A stretch of 64,000 bases of DNA, from NCBI GenBank assembly GCA_030278955.1, contig JAOANR010000001.1, positions 39,830,890-39,894,889 on the forward strand, read 5' to 3'. Source of the stretch: Hygrophila difformis (taxonomy: Eukaryota; Streptophyta; Magnoliopsida; Lamiales; Acanthaceae). The notes beneath the pieces were generated by a model. The model worked only from the letters and a program-made list of their open reading frames with translations. It was not told where the DNA came from and did no database searches. The position numbers and the translations under genes were made by a program. Every line of letters starts with the position of its first letter. Within the stretch, counting starts at the first letter, position 1. This document shows positions 22,801-31,265 of the stretch, piece after piece.

Positions 22801-23934
22801 TACTCTTGGCTCCCTGCCGAAATGAGGAATCGAATTATGGCGTCTCCAGCTCCTTATTTGAACCCTGACACGCCTGACCTCCTTCATTGGCGTGGAGATG
22901 TTACGGGCATCTATAGTGCTTGTTCAGGCTATAGATGGCTCTGTCCGGATACTACTCAGGAACTTGGTTGGGCTTGGATGTGGAATCAAAATATCCCCGA
23001 GAAAGTTGGTATGTTGCTATGGATGATTGGCCATGAGGCGCTGCCCTGTAATTCTCTGCGTTTTCACAGGACTTTATCTGCTACCCCTTTATGCTCGATT
23101 TGTGGAGACAAGGTGGATGATTGGAGGCATGCTTTATTCCTATGTACATGGGCCACTCATGTCTGGCATAAGCGTGGTTTTCGGATACAACAAACGATTG
23201 AACAACTTGCTCTTGGAGATGGTCGGCATTGGCTTGAATGGGCTTGGCGTACTTGGGGGACGCGATTTATTGCTACTCTTTGGACAGTGTGGTGTGAGCG
23301 GAATAAAAGGTTGTTCCATGCGACCAATTTAACTTGTGACAGGTTGTGTGCCAAAGCTTGTAACTTCCAAGGACAAATGGACAAGGTCGTTGCTCGCAAG
23401 CAGCGAGGGCGCTCGACTCGGACAGTGCGCTGGATTGAGGCGGGGGTGTTTGGTGTGGTGTTGCACACAGATGGCTGTGTCCTCCCCTCGAGCTCAAAAT
23501 CTGGTTTTGGAGCTGTGGTTCGGCGGAGTAATGGCGATTGGATTCAGGGTTGTGGCGGACAGACGGGTGCAAGATCGATTCTTGAGGTTGAACTGGTGGC
23601 GCTGCGCTTTGGGCTTCTCTTGGTGCAGCAGCTCGGCCTATCCTTGGAGGCTTGTTATGTTGACTCCCTCGACGTGCTGCGACTGGTGAAGGAGGCTGCC
23701 TTGCCTCACCATGTGCTATGGCCTATTGTCAAGGAAGTTCGGTCCCTCCTTGCTCGGATGCCAGGTTGTTCTTTACGTCATGTCTTCCGGGAAGGAAATC
23801 AAGTTGCGGATTCATTAGCTCGGAAAGCTGCTATTGAGGAAGATTTTTACACTACTTGGGCCTTCCCTCCCGATGGTTTGGAGGCTTTGCTACACAGAGA
23901 CTCCGAGGGCACCTTGTACTCTCGATTAGTTTAG
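19864..23934 (+). CDS. LINE-B ORF2: endonuclease, reverse transcriptase and RNase H polyprotein
   Basis: 1,356 residues from the ATG at 19864, chosen because the endonuclease domain starts immediately (FTIIAWNVFG). The open frame extends upstream to 19693 inside ORF1. The apurinic-like endonuclease shows WNVFG, VVVGDWNEIVG and GSDHCPL. The reverse transcriptase shows DLTKAFDMVCW, GLRQGDPLSPYLF and the catalytic FADD (MFADDLIFCAE). A zf-RVT region follows (WRGDVTGIYSACSGYRWL, then CSICGDKVDDWRHALFLC). A C-terminal RNase H has HTDGCV, EVELVALRFGL, YVDSLDV and NQVADSLARKA, keeping the D-E-D-D residues. No stop or frameshift is seen, so the enzyme may be functional. Plant L1 elements with an acquired RNase H are known. 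Confidence 0.95.
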   Translation: MDFKDFTIIAWNVFGIMSRSAQRWMSDLLRDHKPDIMCVLEPRGQFSRLKPFFLRLGYSEVCIQESIGMGGGVWILKSLSITCHLNVLHVHPRMITVELTKGTCRWAFTALYADPNYQRHKHNWEDLSSLAATIDFPWVVVGDWNEIVGEDEVMGGVYLADRAAELRELFDRCQLIQLNTLGPEFTWSRMAGEGRRICKRLDRAMSNLDWHNLFEDGRLLHLPRIGSDHCPLKLTCGELGDTRAARPFRWESMWKEDGRYKEVIGSSIHKAEGGLISILDEVRSNSISFNKNIFGNIRDRKRKLKNRLHGIEKLLITVDSAWLWRLYNEIRGELADLLYQEELMWAQKARDPWVRVGDRNTKYFHARTKIRRKRNKIYGLEVSGGQWSEDQASLQEHAVDYFTTMFATPNSVAWGDCLPALVPISRLHREKLSLDVSPDEVEAAMFSMKPYSAPGPDGFPARFYMEYWDDLKTPFTALVQGAITSRRIPTGLAHAFLCLLPKVDVPRSLKQFRPLTLCNVAFKVITKVLVRRLRPILCEVVGPNQSAFLPGRGTSDNGILLQEIVSSMESPRSIGKSAVIKIDLTKAFDMVCWSFLEECLVELALPARCTELIMACVQSSSFSILWNGSPIGNITARRGLRQGDPLSPYLFVIVMEKLSKAIQVAVQTGAWKPLKLTVGGQGISHLMFADDLIFCAELDEGSITCMASVLKRFGSRSGLHMNYEKSSAFCSPSATDHDRVMLANCLGVSVVPSLGTYLGFPLIHGRMLVSNFDKLVKKVEDRLCSWAAFLLNKAGRITLARAVLATLPIYIMQVHLLPVGVCDRIDKIIRRWIWKGADGRGLHLVNWDVVTKPRKHGGLGLRKSREMNISLLGKQLWNFVSGSDKLWVAILREKYGVAQGLLPQPHYRATKVWRALVRVAGHFSHAYGVRIGNGMSSFWFTPWWEGKCMVENVPFIATQDLELKIVDVIIDGRWNLNNVYSWLPAEMRNRIMASPAPYLNPDTPDLLHWRGDVTGIYSACSGYRWLCPDTTQELGWAWMWNQNIPEKVGMLLWMIGHEALPCNSLRFHRTLSATPLCSICGDKVDDWRHALFLCTWATHVWHKRGFRIQQTIEQLALGDGRHWLEWAWRTWGTRFIATLWTVWCERNKRLFHATNLTCDRLCAKACNFQGQMDKVVARKQRGRSTRTVRWIEAGVFGVVLHTDGCVLPSSSKSGFGAVVRRSNGDWIQGCGGQTGARSILEVELVALRFGLLLVQQLGLSLEACYVDSLDVLRLVKEAALPHHVLWPIVKEVRSLLARMPGCSLRHVFREGNQVADSLARKAAIEEDFYTTWAFPPDGLEALLHRDSEGTLYSRLV

Positions 23935-24010
23935 ATTCTTGTATTTGTTTTTCCTTTTCTTTTTTCTTCCTTTCGCTCGCCTTCTTAGGCTGTTTCACCA
24001 AAAAAAAAAA
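23935..24010 (+). terminator. LINE-B 3' UTR and A tail
   Basis: A pyrimidine-rich 3' UTR (TTCCTTTTCTTTTTTCTTCC) ends in CACCAAAAAAAAAAA. The first base of the right 3-kb repeat, TCTTGAAG, follows at 24011. Confidence 0.8.
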
Positions 24011-27000
24011 TCTTGAAGTATTCAATATAGATTTTAAAATGTCTTTAAAAATCTTTAGGTATTCAAAATGATCCATTGACTTCAAGATTCCATGGATTTT
24101 GACGGAGTATTTTAGGAAAATACAACTATACAAAATCTTACCAAATAACAAAAGATTTCGACGGATTTATACAACGTGGAATCTATACAAGTAAGTCAGC
24201 GTAACCATATGGGGACTAAATTCACCAACCGAAATGTAGCAAGTTTTAATCGAAATGTAGCAAGTTTAATTAAATAAACCCTCCTAAAGTGAGCTGGTTA
24301 TTCTTCATGATATTTGACCGACCAGATAAAATATTATGCATCTGCCACTGATTGCATTTCTGGCCACAACTAGGATTGGCCAGTGTTGAGGATTCAACCA
24401 AGTTAGCCTTCTTCCAAGGGAATGTACCATCATATTGCAATTACATATACTATTTGACAAGAAGAAAAGAACATGGCTTATCGAAGATGGAAGCCATCCA
24501 TGAACAAAGCTAGCCCTTAGCTTGCAGTGCGTGGAAGTTCTATACCATCGATGCCCTAATTGGCATAACATTATATGTACTGTGTGCATATAACTGCGGC
24601 ATTTGTATTCTGCCGAATTTACCTTCTATCAGTAAATCCTTTTATGGCGGTTATTATTTTGCTCAAAAGTTTATGAAACAACATATTCCGAGCATTATAT
24701 CATGAATTTTTATACTATGGAACATATTATTTTTGTTCATATTTTTTTCCTGAAAATAAAACATAAGTTTCAGTTGTCTCTCTTTGTTTTGCACATGAAA
24801 TTTTTTTGTAATGTCCACTTCGTCACATGGCATCATTACATCACACTCCAAATAGAATGAAACCATAGTATGAAACTTTTTCTACCGGAATGGGGAAAAT
24901 ATTATTTCAAGAAATAAGATGCATTTCACATGTATTTTTTTTTATTTTATTTAATTTACAATTGATGCTCGAGCATCGAAAAGGGTAGTAGGAAACCATA
25001 TAAATTATAAAGGGATAATCGGGTTGGATATGGTGCTAGGTGAAAATTCGAATTTTCAATCACAAAGATGAAAATCGGGAAAGTCCTATCCCACATTTCG
25101 TATGTACTATCTAATGGTACCTATTTGATTAGAATTTCGATATGTTCAACTTATATTAACATATGACGATGAGGCTTTGCCCAAGCGGCAAAGTTCATGC
25201 CTTCCAACCTTATGGTCGGGGGTTCGATTCTCCATCCGGCCCTCTATCCATCTCTTTTATCCCTTTTAATTTGTGTGGCATGGGCTTTCACCACTCTTTT
25301 TTTTGGCTTCGCACCTCCAAAAAAAAAAAAACTAATATTAACATAGTACTAAAATATTTCCTTAAATTTAAGAAACGGATTTTGTTTTATAAATAAAAGG
25401 TCACTCATTAAGTGGTTGATTTGTTGCTTGGCAATTTGGAAGGGAACGAAATTAGCGGATTGTCCGATTCATTTTCCATTGCAACTAACTGTTGTGCACT
25501 AAGCAACAATTTCTTCAAAATTTTATTTATATTATTTAGTGCATGAGTAGGTTGGTCCACATCCACGACTTTGTTACAATACGCGTGAACTTAGGATGTC
25601 CAGTTAGAGTGGATTCCTCCTAAGTGTGTAGGTTGTTCCATCGGGGAAGATAGCATATATATATATAGCATGTGTATGCTAATTCATGCTCTAAAAGTGT
25701 CATCTTGTAAATACCTTCAACACTTCAAAATTAGGACTATCTTTCCATATTGTGATGACCACCGTCGTTCACGCTTTCGTATGGGCACGGTCACGTTTGG
25801 GTCGTCCAAACACCGTTCCGGGTTTCGTTTGACTGATGTATTGACTAGCTGTTGGAATTGAACTATTATTTGGTTAAACTGTCTAATTATTGTGCTTGCT
25901 TGTTTTATTATTCCGTACATGTTTTGTGATTCAGTGGCTTGATATTAATATGATTTCGGGATGTGATGTTCGCATGTGTTGTATGTTTCACTGACTTTAC
26001 TTGTATATATATGTGTAACACCCCATCTTCGGCGTAGTGGAAGGGCAGGGTGTTATTCTAGATGTTGCCGGCTCCGGAGTGAAGGCTGTCCTCACAATCT
26101 AACATGAGCTCTTTCCACTGCGTTTTGTTCTCACTCACGCACAGCCTAGAAGACTTGCCACAACCTAGAAGACTTGCCAGGAGGTCATCATACTAGAATT
26201 GCTCAAAGGCAAACACGCTTAACTTTGGAGTTCTTAAAGGATGGTTACCAAAAATAAAGGTACCTTGTTGGTATGAGTAGCTTATTTCACTTTATTTAAA
26301 CAATTTTTTAACGGGAAATTACAATATATGACTCGACCAGTTCAGGGAGGCCAAGGCCATTGTGTCTTGTGTATTTTACTCCAGAGTTACTTTTGTAAAG
26401 TACAATGGAGAATGGTGACAACCTGTTGTCCATACTTTGGAGAGTTTTTTCTGTGGGATTCTTTGGAGGGATTGATATGACTGCACTATGAGAAGGGTTC
26501 GTGACTGCGCCATGCGCATGGTAACTGAACTGTGCTTAAGTAGGTTAGCGTGCGATAGATATTTATGTATTGCATTTAGGATAGGTTTGTGTATGCTAGG
26601 AGTCATGCAATGTATATTCTAATTGATAACCAGGCATCTGGAATAGGACGGGGTGAGTTAGTTAACGATCTTATCTTTATTCGGGTTATATCTGTAGCTT
26701 ATTTTAGATCGAATGATTGCTACTATTATTATTGTTCTCAATGTTGTCATGTTGCCCTTAATTGGGATCCCTTTGTTAGTTGTGTGCTGACATTGTGTGT
26801 TTATTCATTTTCACGTACTGCTGAGCTTTCAGCATATGCAATCATCTGGAAGATGGGTTGAGATTACGTAGACATGATCTTTCTATGTGAAGCCAAGTTG
26901 TGCATATACACTATTTAAATTGAAAGTTAAGTCAACATTAAATAATAAAGGGGAAATAAATAAAAAGGGTCATTACAAAGACGCATATTCTGCTTTTAGG

Positions 27001-27015
27001 CCAATCTAAATTGAA
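24011..27015 (+). repeat. 3.0-kb direct repeat, right copy
   Basis: The second copy of 15430-18720, directly after the LINE-B A tail. It has one 286-bp unit, not two. After CCAATCTAAATTGAA it continues into TTTCCAGAATGAGG at 27016, the presumed original flank. The left copy instead runs into LINE-B. Confidence 0.95.
25153..25345 (+). mobile_element. intact SINE with 11-bp target-site duplication (right copy)
   Basis: Identical by eye to the SINE at 16572-16764, displaced by 8,581 bases. It was carried by the 3-kb duplication and is not an independent insertion. Confidence 0.85.
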
Positions 27016-27186
27016 TTTCCAGAATGAGGCCATTACAAACACATGTTGAATGAAATTAAGGCATAAGGACCAATTTGAAATTAATCAATAACCCAACAAC
27101 TTTCCATTTTTTCCTTTGAAACCCCAAAAGTTTTGACTTTATATACTTTAGTTCTATTCCAAAATTGTCTATACAAATGAAACCCA
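26014..27186 (+). repeat. possible LTR (right copy), TGTAACACCCC to CCCA
   Basis: It starts TGTAACACCCC and could end at CCCA (27183-27186), 14 bases before a TGGTATCAGAGCC primer site. This would be a 1.17-kb LTR. No partner LTR downstream was recognised. The primer site could instead belong to the pararetrovirus-like fragment, so the LTR call is weak. Confidence 0.35.
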
Positions 27187-27200
27187 AAGCGCTTGAAAAT

Positions 27201-27213
27201 TGGTATCAGAGCC
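27201..27213 (+). promoter_or_regulatory. primer-binding site for initiator tRNA-Met
   Basis: TGGTATCAGAGCC is complementary to the 3' end of plant initiator tRNA-Met. It is used by caulimovirids and by many LTR retrotransposons. Confidence 0.75.
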
Positions 27214-27289
27214 TAGGTTTTATTGAAGAACATATTAATTATATTATTTATAATATTTTATTTCTTAATGGAGAAGATTTAATTATTTA

Positions 27290-28185
27290 ATGGATTCAAT
27301 GAATTTGAAACCAACGAGTTATTTCCAAATTTTGGAAATAAAAAATAGAAAATTCCAAAGGAATTTCTTGAACTTGTCCACGGTGATCGAAACATCCGGA
27401 AGATACAACAGGGTCTGGATGCTCGAAGGATCAAAGCCAGAAGAGGTTCGAAAGTGGTATGATTTCGACTCATTAGCATCTGTTCATACTACATTACCAG
27501 GGTTCCCGGAGATAAAAAAAACTTCCGGGATGGATAAGTAGTGCGGTGCATGAATCATGTCTGAACAACCCGCACCTTCAAAGAGGAGATATTCTAGAAC
27601 TTAAATTTATCTCAGCAGCACCAGAAATTGTTGGAAAAGGTTCATACCCGGTCTTTCATTTTATTAAATTACAAAGGCCTGATATAATAGGGTTCAACAG
27701 AGTCAAGTCCATTGATGACAAGGCACCATTGGTATCTTCCATCAGTGAAAATGAGATCTCCACCAGACGAGCATGGGGATTTTGGGTCTGTCTCACAGAG
27801 ATGGAAAATGTCAAATATCCATTTAAAATCTTTTCCAATAATTTAAATGGATCGTTCCTGGTTAATTCTTTTACAGGAAAAAGTACGGAGTTTGCGGAGA
27901 CCTCTTTCGAAAAGAAGAGGCTACTCATCTGGGAAAATTAGTTGCCAGCAACAGAGTCAACAGAAGAAAGGCATGCAATATGATGCATGTTGGCCAATGG
28001 GAGAACCGCATATGCCCATATTGCGCAGAACAGAAAAAACCCCTATTCGGCACAAAGATTTGGGTAACTCAGAAAAAATCCGGATCCGAACAAGAAAAGG
28101 GGAAGAAACGTCCAAAAAACTTTCACAAACCAAAGTGAGAACAGCTGGATGTAAGAGAAAAAGGGGCGTCGGCAACACACAATAA
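27290..28185 (+). pseudogene. degraded pararetrovirus-like ORFs of unknown identity
   Basis: Three open stretches (27290-27541, 27546-27941 and 27847-28185) lie in different frames, separated by a stop at about 27541 and a frame change near 27880. The middle one contains RGDILELKFISAAPEIVG and RRAWGFWVCLTEMENVKYPF. A basic tail with a CPYC motif is visible in a third frame near 28015. I do not recognise the family. It follows the primer site directly, so an early viral gene is one possibility. It is broken and not expected to make a full protein. Confidence 0.4.
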
Positions 28186-28317
28186 TTAAAGGCCGACAAA
28201 GCAAGTCTGGAGTAGTTGGCAGTTAGTGGACGACAAGGGAAGGTGGAATGTTGACAAAATATGCCACCCAAGATTAATAATTCAGCAATAATGTAACCAG
28301 CTGGAATCCAAAGCGTC

Positions 28318-28395
28318 TGACGAACGCAGTGACGTCACAATGCATTAGAGAAAATTTGGAGTCCGCAATTGAAGTCCGCGGGCGCCTATAAATAG
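28318..28395 (+). promoter_or_regulatory. as-1-like element and TATA box
   Basis: TGACG-(7 nt)-TGACG at 28318-28334 has the same 7-base spacing as the as-1 element of caulimovirus promoters, which is bound by TGA-class bZIP factors. The second motif is part of the palindrome TGACGTCA. TATAAATAG follows at 28387-28395, about 49 bases downstream, a usual spacing. Confidence 0.65.
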
Positions 28396-28601
28396 AGACA
28401 TTTGAAGCAGATGGAAGGCATCGAAAAATCCTCCCAACTCTTCAAAACATTTGTAATATTTCCTTTCTGCAAATTTTCCTTTCTGTGTCTGTAATAGTAT
28501 GGGGAGCATCCCCAAGAGTCTTGCTTCCTCCATGAGGAGCTAAGTATCTGTCTTCTCCATTAGGGGAAATGGTGTTTGAATAATATTTTTAATATTTCTT
28601 C

Positions 28602-28607
28602 AATAAA
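28602..28607 (+). terminator. AATAAA poly(A) signal
   Basis: Lies about 215 bases after the TATA box of the pararetrovirus-like promoter, as expected if RNA starts and ends within a short redundant region. Confidence 0.45.
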
Positions 28608-28640
28608 ATCCAGGCTTCCAGTATTCCAAATATTCCAATA

Positions 28641-31265
28641 ATATAGTTAAAACCCTTTTACCCATTTCTTGTTACGCCCTAAGGTAGGAAACGAAATAGG
28701 GTTGTGTTGTTTGTTGCTGAAGGAGCCAAGAATCGGTGAACCATTGGTCGCAGCTGCGTGGTTGGAGGAAGTCCGTAAAATCCCGGAGCTTAGGAAACCT
28801 GGCAACAAGGCGGTCAAAGCAAAGGTATGAAGTTTAGTGCTTAATTTTATTATCGGAAGCATGATGGGCAGTTATTGGACTAAAGGAGATGAAGAAACTA
28901 AAACCTGGGGTCAAAATGTAATAAAGCAAAGTTGGTAGGGTGAATTGAAGTTTGAAAAAGTCAAAATAAGTCTAAATGGCCTTGATTTGATCAAAGATGG
29001 TTTCTAATGGCCTAAAATTGGAAATTGATTTTGGCATGGCTCAAAAGCGGAAGGGGTGTCTTGTGATGGCCTAAAATATTTATTACCTCTAAAAAAAGTT
29101 ATCGTATAATTTGATACTTTTTACAATTATTGATAATTTCTAATTAATAAATAATAATATATTAATATATTTGGATATCCATATTTAAAATCTGGATAAT
29201 ATCCTATCAATTTTCGGTTACAGTCGGATATTTTCGGATACGGTCAGATATTTTCGAATACGAATATGAATCCAGATATTAAACAACGGGTTCGAATTCG
29301 GGTACAAATATTGAAATATCATGTCCGATAGTCGGATACGGATTCAGATGCAAATATAATCGGATACAACATCGGATCGGTCGAATATTTACCGTACCGG
29401 TTTCACTCCTAATTATATGTATATATATTATACAACTATATAATACTATATTTATTCAATTAGACGGTGTTAAAAGATGTTATATATCAAATTAAATCTT
29501 TTTAATTTATGTATTGTTAATATACCTTTTATATTAATTAATAATTTCTTAAAAAATATAGGATATCTACCTTACATATATCACGATTCAAAATTAGATT
29601 AATATCTTCTAGAATAATAAAAAAATCACTAACTAAATAAAGAGTTTGGGGGAAAAATAAAACAACTAATTTAAATCATTCCCTATCCAATTTATTGGAT
29701 TATTCCCAACTTTCCCAAATTCAGTTAAATAATAATGGTTGTTTTTCTACATTATCGTGACTTAAATCAATTCCGAAAAAAAAGTATATAAAAAATGTAT
29801 CCAAAATGAAAGATATCAAAAAGAAACTAATCAATTAACACAAGGAAAAAAATACATAAAGAAAAAAAATAAAGTGCAAACATCTCCAAATTTACTCCCT
29901 TAATTTTTTTCCTTATTTTTGAATTTTTAATAAAGACAAAGAACAAACAAACACAAGCACCATAAAATAGATTTCATGATATATAAAAATTTTGAGTGGT
30001 ATACAAAGGAGAATGACGAAAATGATTGTAGAGTAAATTTCATTGCAATCTTCAATTACAACATGTAATCCTGCAAAAGTCAATGAAAAAGCATTATAAA
30101 CATATACATTTAACAGTACATAGAGAAAAAGAAAAAAAACCCACTATTATTATTCACGTGCGGAGTAAAAAAATATTACATGAATAGCAAGATGAAGAAT
30201 ATATTGTAATAAAAAAGAGAAAAATTAACCTGTAACAAAAGAAATATTAGGAAAACATTAGCGTGAGAAACATTGTAATACATGAGAAGAAGAAACAAAA
30301 TACATTGTTTAAAATAATATCAAAGTTGAGAAGACATAAAGAAATAATAAAGAATAAGAATGAATAAATTGTGAGATGATGAGAACTTCAAGACAACCAT
30401 GAGATTAGATAAATGAGTGGAGTATTTATATAGAAATAGGATCAGGTTTGGTGGAGATATGCAAATCTTGGAGGAATGGGATTTGACGTGATCTTCTAAA
30501 AATATATAATAGTATAAATTAATTAAAAATATTATAATATTTTATTAAGAATTTGTTAGAATATTATAGATATAAATATAATCTATATATGAGTGAGGTT
30601 GTTGAAATTGGGGGAGAAAAATTGGATGGGGTGTTAAGAAAAAGAGATAGAAAAGTGGGGGAAATTAGACTATACTGGTTTTATATATATGGAGAGATAT
30701 AGATTATCCATACTACCCGAATTCTCATATCCAAATCAAACGGGACATATTCATTTGAACGGAGAGAATATTCTTTATAGGATAATGTTTTGGGTTCGAG
30801 CACTGAATGCATAGATTTACTTTAGATGTAATTTAGATGAGGTATAACCACTAAAGTCACCCCTATGTTGAAGGCTATTCTTAGCACCTATGAGGTCTAA
30901 GAAAATACCTTGGTTTTTATAAGAAGGTTAGTTTGGTGTTTCTGCTTTACCATGTATTAATAAGTTGTTTAGAAAGTAGCTAATCCATTAGCGGATAATG
31001 ACAACAAAGCTAATCCCACAATTTGCTATTTGCTGACTCTTTAACAATCACTATAAGGTTGACAATTTGGTAAATTATGACATTTCTAGATTGAGTGAGG
31101 GATTTAAAAAATATACTAATAATTGTTATATTTATAAATTTGTATGTGTATGTGTTTTGAAATAGTTGTTTTAGAGATGCATTTGCAAAATGCAATTATC
31201 TGATTACTGCATTTACAAAATGCAATAATTAGATAATTAACTTCTTAACGCACATTCAAATGTCT
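28641..31265. other. AT-rich unassigned DNA with a CGGATA-rich patch
   Basis: 28641-29080 resembles retroelement noncoding DNA but could not be placed. About 29176-29400 is built from many variants of TCGGATA and its complement, like the subterminal repeats of DNA transposons. The rest is AT-rich, with no domain-bearing frame. Confidence 0.45.

Larger units (their letters stand above)
18721..24010 (+). mobile_element. 5'-truncated L1-type LINE with both ORFs open (LINE-B)
   Basis: It consists of ORF1 (zinc knuckle), ORF2 (endonuclease, reverse transcriptase, zf-RVT, RNase H), a short T/C-rich 3' UTR and an A tail of about 11 bases ending at 24010. It starts abruptly inside the DUF4283-like region of ORF1, so the 5' UTR and the ORF1 N-terminus are missing, as is usual after incomplete target-primed reverse transcription. 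It belongs to a different family from LINE-A and LINE-C, which carry an RRM-type ORF1. It is flanked on both sides by the 3-kb direct repeats. Confidence 0.95.
27190..28640 (+). mobile_element. probable endogenous pararetrovirus (Caulimoviridae-like) fragment
   Basis: Three landmarks of plant pararetrovirus genomes lie in the right circular order: a tRNA-Met primer site (27201), degraded small ORFs (27290-28185), then a promoter with paired TGACG motifs (28318-28334) and TATAAATA (28387), and AATAAA at 28602. The distance from the expected RNA start (about 28418) to the poly(A) signal is near 185 bases, consistent with a short terminal redundancy. Only about 1.1 kb separates the primer site and the promoter. 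Movement, coat, protease and reverse transcriptase genes are therefore absent, and the copy cannot be a complete genome. A non-autonomous LTR element is the alternative. Confidence 0.5.
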
